Origin: JAVJSU01 sp040219275
Lineage (GTDB): Bacteria > Chloroflexota > Anaerolineae > Aggregatilineales > Phototrophicaceae
Reading direction: 5' to 3'
DNA: 64,000 nt
Assembly: GCA_040219275.1 (NCBI GenBank)
Contig: JAVJSU010000099.1
Location: forward strand, 1-64,000
Positions within the stretch are counted from its first letter, which is position 1. Every line of letters begins with the position of its first letter. Of this stretch, positions 34,582 to 42,885 are shown piece by piece. Below the pieces are notes generated by a model. The model was not told the origin of the DNA and did no database searches. It saw only the letters and a list, made by a program, of their open reading frames with translations. A program made the translations under genes and the position numbers.

Positions 34582-35853
34582 CTAATCCATAGTTGAAATA
34601 GAGAGACCCTCTAAATAACGGATGGCTTCCTCCAATTGAGGGTCTTCGCCTTCCGCCAATTCTACGTCTTCAGGAATTTCAACGATGATATCCGGTGTAA
34701 TGCCTTCACCATGAATGGATTCGCCACTCGGTGTATACCAGCGGGCGATTGTCAGGCGCACAGTGCCGTTATTGACCAGTTCAATCACTTGCTGTACCGT
34801 GCCCTTACCGAAAGTTTGTGTACCAATGAGGGTAGCCGCTCCCGTTTCCAACCAAGCGCCTGCTACCAACTCCGATGCACTCGCGCTGTTCTCATTAACA
34901 AGCAACACAATCGGCACCGTCACATTCGCAAAACCAGCATCATTTGTGTAGGCTCGTTCACTGCCGTCTTCAAACCCTTGATATACGACACCATCGCGTA
35001 CGCTGAAGACACGTTCCTCGCCCGTCCCAAAACGTTCTCTGAGCAAGTCACCATCTTCAATAAATAGGCTGGCAATTTCTAAGCCCGTATCAAGAAAGCC
35101 ACCACCGTTATTCCGAAGATCAAACACCAGACCGTTGAGATTCTCGACACCAAGTTCATTCAACGCGGCATCTATCTGCTCGCGGGCATTTGCTGAGAAA
35201 CTCGTCAGTGAAACGTAGCCAATGTTGCCATCCAGCATTTCTGAGGATACGGCGGTTAATTCGATACGTGCTCGCTCAATCGTAAAGTCAACCAATTCTT
35301 CATTACGGCGCATTGTGATATCTACCGTTGTACCTACGGGACCCCGCACACGCGATGCAACCTCAAGGGTGCTCAGACCTATCACTTCTTCGCCATTAAC
35401 TGTTACGAAAACATCGCCTGCCCGAATACCGGAACGTTGTGCAGGAGTATCGTCCAGGACATTCAGAACTTCAACTTCGCCGGTCTCTTCAATTTCAATA
35501 ATCGTCGCGCCGATGCCTTCAATTTCACCCGCAAGCCGAGAATCGACGAACGGAGCAAATTCAGGCGTGACGTAACCACTATGTACATCAAGCGTATCCA
35601 TCATGCCTGTGATCGCACCATCCACGAGGTCTGACATAACAACCTCATCGACATAATTCTCTTCGATTAAGTTAAATGTTTGGAAAAGTGGCTCGAAGGC
35701 TTGCTCTGCTTCAGCAGAAAGCGAAATGCCGGATTGCGCCTGACTGATTGAATACTGACTACCCAGCATAAAGCCCATACCCAGCGCAACCGTGATGATG
35801 ATTACAATTTGGAAAACGCGGGTTTTTTCCCACATTGTTGACTGATTGTCCAT
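34582..35853 (-). CDS. S41-family C-terminal processing peptidase
   Basis: A 423-residue membrane-anchored protease with an N-terminal membrane helix (about residues 11-31). A PDZ domain at about residues 110-195 contains S-G-I-R-A-G-D-V-F. The S41 catalytic domain has the Ser in N-S-A-S-A-S-E-L-V-A (near residue 315) and the general-base Lys in T-F-G-K-G-T-V-Q near residue 344. This Ser/Lys dyad protease trims extracytoplasmic proteins at their C-termini. It precedes secG in the same direction. CtpA-type enzymes are the closest match. Confidence 0.95.
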   Translation of the reverse strand: MDNQSTMWEKTRVFQIVIIITVALGMGFMLGSQYSISQAQSGISLSAEAEQAFEPLFQTFNLIEENYVDEVVMSDLVDGAITGMMDTLDVHSGYVTPEFAPFVDSRLAGEIEGIGATIIEIEETGEVEVLNVLDDTPAQRSGIRAGDVFVTVNGEEVIGLSTLEVASRVRGPVGTTVDITMRRNEELVDFTIERARIELTAVSSEMLDGNIGYVSLTSFSANAREQIDAALNELGVENLNGLVFDLRNNGGGFLDTGLEIASLFIEDGDLLRERFGTGEERVFSVRDGVVYQGFEDGSERAYTNDAGFANVTVPIVLLVNENSASASELVAGAWLETGAATLIGTQTFGKGTVQQVIELVNNGTVRLTIARWYTPSGESIHGEGITPDIIVEIPEDVELAEGEDPQLEEAIRYLEGLSISTMD

Positions 35854-36019
35854 GTAAATACTCCAGGAGTCCTTAAAATAGAATGGTTTACACTAAAATG
35901 ATGTTAGCACACATTTTCAGTTTAGGATGATAATATGAGGAATAAATTACGAGAACCAAAAGGTTTACAGTGATTTTACATTTTACGTTAGATGTTCTGG
36001 TTAAAGGGTCAATCAAACT

Positions 36020-36388
36020 ATGCTAAACGAAAAGATAATACGCGATTATTGTGCAGATCTAAAAGGTTCAGAGGAAACATTTCCATTCGGGGAAGTGCCG
36101 CTCGTCTTTAAAGTCATGGGGAAAATGTATGGGCTAATGCCTATAAATATTGCCGACAACGAAGCGCAAACCATCAGCCTGAAGTGTGACCCCACCCTCG
36201 CGCAAATACTGCGGCAGACGTATCCTGGTGTGCAACCCGGTTATCATCTGAATAAGCAACATTGGAATACAATAACTATCGACGGCACAATTCCCGATGA
36301 CGAAATCAAGGAGATGATCGACAATTCTTATGCGCTTGTGGTTAAAGGGCTTAAAAAGGCAGATAGAGAAGCCCTCAAAAAATCATGA
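36020..36388 (+). CDS. MmcQ/YjbR-family DNA-binding-like protein
   Basis: A 122-residue protein of the MmcQ/YjbR family: an N-terminal F-P-F-G-E segment, the beta-strands V-F-K-V-M-G-K-M-Y and S-L-K-C-D-P, then P-G-Y-H-L-N-K-Q-H-W-N-T-I and a C-terminal helix with S-Y-A-L-V-V-K-G-L. The fold is CyaY-like and some members bind DNA; cellular roles are unclear. It overlaps the end of the convergent CpaF-like gene by six bases. Confidence 0.9.
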   Translation: MLNEKIIRDYCADLKGSEETFPFGEVPLVFKVMGKMYGLMPINIADNEAQTISLKCDPTLAQILRQTYPGVQPGYHLNKQHWNTITIDGTIPDDEIKEMIDNSYALVVKGLKKADREALKKS

Positions 36389-37771
36389 CTTCCAGAAATC
36401 ATCTGGCAAAGGTAATGAATGCGACGGCAGTTTTCCCGTAAATTCAACGCCATCCCATCCATGGGCCATTAGTTCCACATAATCTGGATATTCTGCATTA
36501 TTAGAAAATTGCCATTCCGCTATCCCGCGTAACTGGATACGCTCCTGACTGCGCCGCAATGTAATCACAAACGGAAGTGCTTCATAGAGTTTTCGTACTG
36601 CCGTTTCGCCATTTTCAGGATCAGCACGGCGTGCAACCATCCCAAGCGCAGAAACAAGACGCTTGCTATCCGCCGTTCCCCTAAACACCCATGCCTGCCG
36701 CAAAACATTAGACGAATCGTCTGTGCGCAAAAGCGGTTGAATCGAATGCGGTTCATCGGCACGCACTTCATCGAGAATCAAGAAATGAGGAATCTTTTTA
36801 AGAACAGATAGGATTTGATCCCCAAATGACTGCTGTGGGTAATTCTCGCGACCCCACTGCACCACAAACTGCTCAGCATTTGCTGGCAAAACTAATTCCC
36901 CTGCCCGCTCAACACTTACCACCCGCGTTTCGCCACTGTCAACATATTGCGCGAGAATGGACATCAATGTTGTCTTGCCGGATTCTGTATCGCCTACGAT
37001 GATAAATCCGTGCTGTGAGCGTACGATTGCCTCCAATAATTGTGCGGCAGACCGAGCCATGATCCCCTGCTCAACCAGATCATCAAGCGTTGGTAACACC
37101 ACCGGATGTAAACGGACATCCACATTAATTTGAAATGTCACCGGTGGCAAAGCGATATTGAAGGCAATTTTGCGGTTATACGCCGTTAATCCTACTTCGA
37201 TAATAGGTTGCTCCGGGTTGATCTCGGTTCCGGCATCTTTCAAGATACGGCGAAGAACGCGGCGCAAGTGACCTTCATCATCAAAGATAGGATTCAGGCT
37301 TTCAAGTTCACCCTGCCCTCTACGGACGGACACTTTATCCGCACCCTCTAGCAGGATGGTTGTAATTGTTTCATCACTAAGTAACGCATCTAGCGCACCA
37401 TAGGTAAACAATTCCGCGTAAGTCCGACGGATCAATTCTGCTTTTTCTTCCAGCGACAGATCAACGGATTCCACCGCCAGCACATATTCTGCGGTGTCAC
37501 GCACCAATTTCATCTTTTGTGATTCAGTTTCAGCCTCGTTAAGTGACGGCGTATCAATCCCATGTTCATCTTCAAACGAGGCGACAATACGCTCAAGCAA
37601 CGCCGCCTGAGAATGGAATCGTGTCCCCAGTCGTCCGCTTAAAAATCTTGGTTCTCGACCTTCATCTGCTTTGCCACGTTTGCGCCTAAGCTCGTCAAGC
37701 AAATCATTCGCATTTACTTCAGACGTATGGTTATTTTGTGCATCATTTTGCTCATTCGGTTTTTTGTCCAA
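36383..37771 (-). CDS. CpaF/VirB11-like secretion ATPase, orphan
   Basis: A 462-residue ATPase of the type II/IV secretion superfamily. A divergent acidic and basic N-terminus leads into the CpaF-type N-domain (about residues 100-230). The nucleotide-binding domain has Walker A G-D-T-E-S-G-K-T-T (about residue 258) and Walker B F-L-I-L-D-E-V (about residue 325). The arginine-rich segments match CpaF. CpaF powers Tad pilus assembly, but no pilin, CpaE, TadB/C or secretin gene lies nearby. The function without those partners is open. Confidence 0.82.
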   Translation of the reverse strand: MDKKPNEQNDAQNNHTSEVNANDLLDELRRKRGKADEGREPRFLSGRLGTRFHSQAALLERIVASFEDEHGIDTPSLNEAETESQKMKLVRDTAEYVLAVESVDLSLEEKAELIRRTYAELFTYGALDALLSDETITTILLEGADKVSVRRGQGELESLNPIFDDEGHLRRVLRRILKDAGTEINPEQPIIEVGLTAYNRKIAFNIALPPVTFQINVDVRLHPVVLPTLDDLVEQGIMARSAAQLLEAIVRSQHGFIIVGDTESGKTTLMSILAQYVDSGETRVVSVERAGELVLPANAEQFVVQWGRENYPQQSFGDQILSVLKKIPHFLILDEVRADEPHSIQPLLRTDDSSNVLRQAWVFRGTADSKRLVSALGMVARRADPENGETAVRKLYEALPFVITLRRSQERIQLRGIAEWQFSNNAEYPDYVELMAHGWDGVEFTGKLPSHSLPLPDDFWKS

Positions 37772-37816
37772 TGAAGTTCACCCTTAACACATCCGAATTC
37801 TGGTTTAAAATCACTC

Positions 37817-37842
37817 GGAATAGATTCACATGACTCTATTCC
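37817..37842. promoter_or_regulatory. inverted repeat between divergent genes
   Basis: GGAATAGA-ttcacatgac-TCTATTCC is a perfect 8-base inverted repeat with a 10-base centre, in the 121-base gap between the CpaF-like gene and the PfkB kinase gene. It could be an operator or RNA hairpin. No T tract follows, so it is not a standard terminator. Confidence 0.35.
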
Positions 37843-37892
37843 CACTTTCTCAAATATAACCGAATACTACCAATTGAAAAAGCAGATAAGAC

Positions 37893-38849
37893 ATGAATAT
37901 AGTCGTCACTGGTTCTATTGCATATGATTATTTGATGCGTTTCCCCGGTCATTTTAAAGATCATCTAATACCGGAAGAACTGCACCAAGTGAGTGTGAGC
38001 TTCCTCGTGGAAGAAATGACAAAACACTGGGGTGGCGTTGCCGCAAATATCGCCTATACCTTAGGGGTGATGGGTCTTCAACCGAAATTAATGGGGACTG
38101 CGGGGCGTGATTTCCCCGATTATAGGAATTGGTTGGAAAACGTTGGTGTAGATACCTCAACGGTTAGGCAACTTGACCATGTATTTACCGCCTCATTCTT
38201 CGTAAATACTGATCTTGATAACAATCAGATTGCCTCATTTTACGCTGGTGCGATGTCCCTTGCCAAAGATTACAGTCTGCAAGATGCGCTCAACGGGAAA
38301 CCCGATCTTATCGTGATTTCACCGAATGACCCCGGCGCAATGTCCAATTATGCAGAAGAATCTCGTAAAATGGGCGTTCGTTTTATCTATGATCCCAGCC
38401 AGCAGGTCGCACGCCTAAGCGGCGAAGAACTCAAACAGGATATGCAAGGCGCTTATGCCATGTTTGCGAACGCTTATGAGGCAAAAATCATCTGCCAGAA
38501 AACCGGACTTACAATTGATGATCTGCGTAAAATGGTTGATGTGTTGGTCATTACACAGGGACCCAATGGCTGTCATGTGTACGAAAACGGGACTTTAGCA
38601 GAAATCCCCGCCTTCCCCACCAATATTATCAAAGATCCCACCGGCGTGGGTGACGCATTCCGTGCCGGATTCATCTTCGGATTATCACACGAGTGGGACA
38701 TCGAACTGTGTGCAAAAGTCGGTTCACTTTGCGCCACATATGTACTTGAACAGGTCGGAACACAGGGTCACCGATATACCACCGACGAATTTATTCAACG
38801 CTTCCGCGCAGAGTATGACGACGGCGGTAAATTGAACAGTATGCTTTAG
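37893..38849 (+). CDS. PfkB-family kinase, probable adenosine kinase
   Basis: A 318-residue ribokinase-fold enzyme. The second PfkB signature D-P-T-G-V-G-D-A-F-R-A-G-F is at about residues 248-260 with the catalytic Asp. A W-G-G-V-A-A-N-I-A-Y element lies near residue 48. The segment D-L-D-N-N-Q-I-A-S-F-Y-A-G-A-M near residue 108 resembles bacterial and archaeal adenosine kinases. It lies 124 bases upstream of ahcY on the same strand, which fits removal of the adenosine made by AhcY. Ribokinase-like sugar kinase activity cannot be excluded. Confidence 0.85.
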   Translation: MNIVVTGSIAYDYLMRFPGHFKDHLIPEELHQVSVSFLVEEMTKHWGGVAANIAYTLGVMGLQPKLMGTAGRDFPDYRNWLENVGVDTSTVRQLDHVFTASFFVNTDLDNNQIASFYAGAMSLAKDYSLQDALNGKPDLIVISPNDPGAMSNYAEESRKMGVRFIYDPSQQVARLSGEELKQDMQGAYAMFANAYEAKIICQKTGLTIDDLRKMVDVLVITQGPNGCHVYENGTLAEIPAFPTNIIKDPTGVGDAFRAGFIFGLSHEWDIELCAKVGSLCATYVLEQVGTQGHRYTTDEFIQRFRAEYDDGGKLNSML

Positions 38850-38973
38850 CCACCGCTTACCTGACGCTAGTAAACTACTGGCGACAAGGTATATAAGCTG
38901 TGTTAAAATTCCGCATTTGCGGACTTCATTGTTAGGTTTAACGCAATACAATAAAAGAAAATCAGGAGTAGAC

Positions 38974-40239
38974 ATGACCGTCGAACACGATGTAAAAGAC
39001 CTTGATCTCGCAACAGGAGGTCGCTACCGCATTGACTGGGCAGAGCAAGAAATGCCTGTTTTACGTGCTATCCGCGAACGTTTTGAGAAAGAAAAGCCTC
39101 TGAAGGGTATTCGCGTTTCTGCGTGCTTGCACGTCACCACAGAAACCGCCAATCTCATGCGTACATTGCAAGCTGGTGGTGCAGACGTTGTAATTTGTGC
39201 CTCAAACCCGCTTTCAACACAGGACGATGTCGCCGCATCTTTAGTCGCGCACGACGAAATCCCCGTGTATGCGATCAAAGGCGAAGACAACGCAACCTAT
39301 TATGATCATCTGAAGGCGGCGCTAGACCACAAGCCACAGATGAGCATGGACGATGGTGCTGATCTCGTCAGCATGATCCACAAAGATCGCCGCGAATTAC
39401 TTGATGACATCATCGGCGGTACAGAAGAAACAACCACAGGTGTTATCCGCCTGCGTGCGATGGCAAAAGATGGCGCTCTCGCCTTCCCCGTTATCGCCGT
39501 AAACGATAGCAATACCAAGCATCTTTTCGATAACCGCTACGGGACGGGTCAAAGCACCATTGATGGCATCATCCGTGCGACCAATATCCTACTCGCCGGA
39601 CGTAACATCGTCGTCGCGGGTTACGGTTGGTGTAGCCGTGGTATCGCAAGTCGTGCGCGTGGCATGGGCGCGAACGTCATCGTCACCGAGATTGATCCAA
39701 TGAAAGCACTCGAAGCAGTCATGGACGGTTTCCGCGTGATGACGATGGAAGAAGCCGCACCCATTGGTGATATTTTCGTCAGTGCAACCGGCAACATGCA
39801 CGTTTTCGATACACATCACTTTGAAAATATGAAAAGTGGCGCGATGATCGCCAACTCCGGTCACTTCAATGTTGAAATTAATCTTGAAGGTTTGGCGGCA
39901 ATGAGCAACAGCGAAGTTCGCCGTGTTCGTCCGTTCGTCGAAGAATATGTTCTCAATAACGGGCGCGTCATCTATGTGCTCGGCGAAGGTCGCTTGATTA
40001 ACCTCTCCGCCGCAGAAGGACACCCCGCCAGCGTGATGGATATGAGCTTTGCTAATCAGGCACTGGGCGCAGAATATATGCTGAAAATGGCATCCGAAAT
40101 GTCGCCCAAAGTCTATACCATTCCAGAAGATATTGATAATGAAATCGCTCGCTTGAAATTAGAGGCGATGGGCATCAATATTGATAAACTCACTGATGAA
40201 CAGTATAAATACCTGAATCAGTGGGAAGAAGGCACCTAA
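38974..40239 (+). CDS. ahcY: adenosylhomocysteinase (S-adenosylhomocysteine hydrolase)
   Basis: A 421-residue enzyme that splits S-adenosylhomocysteine to homocysteine and adenosine. Typical features are L-H-V-T-T-E-T-A-N-L near residue 50, the A-S-N-P-L-S-T-Q-D-D segment, and the NAD-binding V-A-G-Y-G-W-C-S-R-G (about residue 210). It has the bacterial-archaeal short form without the long insertion of E. coli-distant orthologues. The ATG at 38974 follows CAGGAG. It lies downstream of the probable adenosine kinase; together they clear the by-product of methylation. Confidence 0.97.
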   Translation: MTVEHDVKDLDLATGGRYRIDWAEQEMPVLRAIRERFEKEKPLKGIRVSACLHVTTETANLMRTLQAGGADVVICASNPLSTQDDVAASLVAHDEIPVYAIKGEDNATYYDHLKAALDHKPQMSMDDGADLVSMIHKDRRELLDDIIGGTEETTTGVIRLRAMAKDGALAFPVIAVNDSNTKHLFDNRYGTGQSTIDGIIRATNILLAGRNIVVAGYGWCSRGIASRARGMGANVIVTEIDPMKALEAVMDGFRVMTMEEAAPIGDIFVSATGNMHVFDTHHFENMKSGAMIANSGHFNVEINLEGLAAMSNSEVRRVRPFVEEYVLNNGRVIYVLGEGRLINLSAAEGHPASVMDMSFANQALGAEYMLKMASEMSPKVYTIPEDIDNEIARLKLEAMGINIDKLTDEQYKYLNQWEEGT

Positions 40240-40283
40240 ACAAATCATTGCCGTGCCAAATTGCACAAGAGGGAGAAGGTTTT

Positions 40284-42761
40284 ATGCACATAATGAAAAA
40301 ATTGATCTATAGCGGATTTTTGGCGTTGACCATCATGATGATCGGACTCGTCACCACATTCGCACAGGAAGAAACGGGAACGTTCCGTTTCGTTCATGCT
40401 GTACCGGGAGTGTCCGGCGTAGATGTCTATACCGATGGGCAACTCACGGTTAACAATCTCACATTCGGGGAAGCAACCGGATACATCAATGTCGGCGCTG
40501 GCGCTCATGAAATCAGCGTTAGTGCGACCGGGCTGTCAACCGTTTTATGGCAACAGGAAGTCACTGCTGGTGCAACGCCTCTCACTCTTGTGGCTTCTAG
40601 CGCGCAAAACCCTACATTCAGTGCATTTGAGGATGATTTTTCCTCTGTCGCTGTAGGTACGTCACGCTTCTCGGTAATTCACGCCATAGAGGGCGCACCG
40701 GGTGTGACCGTTACTGCCAATGGTGAAGATGGTCCAACGGTAGAATATGGTCAGTTCGCGGGTACATTCGATCTGCCCGCTGGTCTGTATGCAATCGGCG
40801 TAAATGCAGGTGATACTGTAATTATCCCTGAAGGTCCGGTTGGGTTCGATACCAACACATCGCAAATGCTGATCGTCTATGGAACTGCAACAAACCCGGA
40901 ACTCATGAGCCTTTCAGCGGCAATGGTGGGTGCGGGTGATAGCGGTTTCGTCCGTATCACACACGCGGTTCCCGGTGCGCCGGATGTGGATGTTTATGCT
41001 GATGACACACTCATTGTGCCTGCACTCACATTCGCGGAATCAACTGTTCACCTCGCCCTGCCCGCTGGCACATACAGCGCAGAATTACGCGCCGCTGGAA
41101 CAGACAACGTGCTGTTGACCGCAGACCTCACTGTAGAAACGGGCGTAGCGGTTACCGTCGCCGCTGTTGGTACACCAGAAGAAGTCGAAGTCAGCGTGTT
41201 TGTGGATGACATCAGTGGTGTCACCGCTGAGATGGCGACATTAAACGTTATCAACACTATTCCGGGAGACTCTGAAGTTACCGTGTCGTTGGATAGTGGC
41301 GAAACGATTGTTGAAGGTCTCGCATTCGGGAACACCAGTGGCGCAGTCGCCATTGAGCCGAACAACCAGCCTATCAGCGTCACCTTTATGATAGACGGGC
41401 AATCCGCAACGTTAGAATTGGATGCACAAACGCTATATGGTGGCGTTTATTATGATGTCATCGCCGTTAGCGCCAGCATGTTCACTCCGCCTACCCTCAT
41501 CTTTGAACCCACCGGAATCGCACAGGGCATTGCCAGCGCACCCGGCGCAGGCGACATGATGATGGTTGAAGCGACAACCGAAGATACTACTGATACAGAA
41601 ACATCAACTGAAACCACCGCGGACACAACCACCGAGACTGTACAGGTTGAACCAACAGTAGCACCGCTACCCACTGTTCCGGCGACTATTCTTGAAGAAC
41701 CGCTACCCACTGCACGCATCTTGCTTGATCCGGGTGTGAATTTACAATTGCGCCAATATCCGAGCACAGACGCTCTTTCGTTGGGTCTTGCACCTTCCGG
41801 TAGTACCATCACTGTAAACGGACGTGAAGGCGCACCGATTGACAATATCACCGGCGAAGAAATTATCGCTGAAGGTGAAGAAGCCTTTGTTGATCCTGCG
41901 ACCCTGCTCGTAGACGAAGATGAAGATTTACTGGCGGAAGAAACATGGGTGAACTTCACCTATCCGACACCGGATGGTGGCACGATCACTGCATGGACGT
42001 TGGCACTGTATCTTGACATTCGTACACCGGATGGCGAACCTCAACGCCTCGCTGATCTTGAATTGATCCCGGGCAACCTTCCCGGCGAGGCAACAGCTAC
42101 GGACGTAACACCGCCATCAGCACAGGTTGACCGCGTAACCATTGAGATCATCGGACTTGATTCCGGCGTAAATCTGAACGTTCGCCGCACACCGGAAACC
42201 ACTGGCGAAGTTCTCGCACGCGTTCCTAACGGAACTATCGCAGACTTTGTTGGCGTTAGCGAAGATGGAGCGTGGATGTTAATCAGCCTTTCTCCCGCAG
42301 AAGGTGGCACAATCACCGGCTGGATTAGCACGAACTACGCTCAACTTCAGCTGAATGGTGAGAACACCACTATTGAAGATTTAGAAATCTTTAATTTGTA
42401 CCCCACCGCTGATATCACTACCATCGGAACAATTAGCGAGGGCGCACCACCACTTGTTCAACCCACCGTAGACCCACTTCGTGATGTTTACGTTGCAACT
42501 GTTCAGATTGATGCCAGCGCCAATTTGAACCTCCGCCGTGATCCGGACGATCAGGCAGAAGTTGTTGCCCGTATTCCGTCAGAATCCCGTATTGTCGTTG
42601 ATGGACGTACTGAAGATGCCGAATGGTTGCTCACCTCATTTGAGGGACAACCGGGCTGGATATCTAGCGCATTCGTCACGTTGACCTTCAATGAAGTCTT
42701 TGTGGAAGTTCAGGAAATCCCTGTCGTTACAGTTGAAACTGAAGCTGAAAGCGCCGGCTAA
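40284..42761 (+). CDS. large secreted protein: DUF4397 repeats fused to SH3-like domains
   Basis: A protein of about 825 residues with a signal peptide (about residues 1-27, ending T-F-A-Q). Four DUF4397-like units start near residues 32, 125, 220 and 315, each opening with an [FV]-x-H-A-[VI]-x-G-x-P-type motif. A Thr/Glu-rich linker follows (about 425-470). Three SH3b-like modules then follow (about 470-560, 610-690, 735-800), with N-L-x-[LV]-R-R and G-W-I-S elements. The start was chosen by GGGAGAAGG four bases upstream. SH3b domains suggest attachment to the cell wall or matrix. It follows ahcY after 44 bases but is probably unrelated in function. Confidence 0.86.
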   Translation: MHIMKKLIYSGFLALTIMMIGLVTTFAQEETGTFRFVHAVPGVSGVDVYTDGQLTVNNLTFGEATGYINVGAGAHEISVSATGLSTVLWQQEVTAGATPLTLVASSAQNPTFSAFEDDFSSVAVGTSRFSVIHAIEGAPGVTVTANGEDGPTVEYGQFAGTFDLPAGLYAIGVNAGDTVIIPEGPVGFDTNTSQMLIVYGTATNPELMSLSAAMVGAGDSGFVRITHAVPGAPDVDVYADDTLIVPALTFAESTVHLALPAGTYSAELRAAGTDNVLLTADLTVETGVAVTVAAVGTPEEVEVSVFVDDISGVTAEMATLNVINTIPGDSEVTVSLDSGETIVEGLAFGNTSGAVAIEPNNQPISVTFMIDGQSATLELDAQTLYGGVYYDVIAVSASMFTPPTLIFEPTGIAQGIASAPGAGDMMMVEATTEDTTDTETSTETTADTTTETVQVEPTVAPLPTVPATILEEPLPTARILLDPGVNLQLRQYPSTDALSLGLAPSGSTITVNGREGAPIDNITGEEIIAEGEEAFVDPATLLVDEDEDLLAEETWVNFTYPTPDGGTITAWTLALYLDIRTPDGEPQRLADLELIPGNLPGEATATDVTPPSAQVDRVTIEIIGLDSGVNLNVRRTPETTGEVLARVPNGTIADFVGVSEDGAWMLISLSPAEGGTITGWISTNYAQLQLNGENTTIEDLEIFNLYPTADITTIGTISEGAPPLVQPTVDPLRDVYVATVQIDASANLNLRRDPDDQAEVVARIPSESRIVVDGRTEDAEWLLTSFEGQPGWISSAFVTLTFNEVFVEVQEIPVVTVETEAESAG

Positions 42762-42802
42762 GCAAGAAACTGAACCACGCAACAATTGAGTTGTATAGTA
42801 AA

Positions 42803-42840
42803 GAAGTCCCGTAGATAGTTTATTTGCGGGACTTCATGTT
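42803..42840 (+). terminator. intrinsic terminator after the DUF4397-SH3 gene
   Basis: GAAGTCCCG (42803-42811) pairs with CGGGACTTC (42827-42835), loop 15 bases, followed by ATGTTATATT. It ends the plus-strand unit before the next DUF4397 gene. Confidence 0.75.
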
Positions 42841-42885
42841 ATATTGAACAGGTGAGAACTCTACTGCTATTTTCGGAGGGGATAA

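Noticed and set aside
38865..38883. Eight-base hairpin between the PfkB kinase and ahcY genes, considered as a SAH riboswitch or terminator
   Set aside because: The stem has a 3-base loop, no T tract follows, and the SAH or SAM riboswitch core sequences are not present.
41450..41959. 169-codon Ser/Val-rich minus-strand frame opposite the DUF4397-SH3 gene
   Set aside because: Low-complexity antisense of the Thr/Glu-rich linker.
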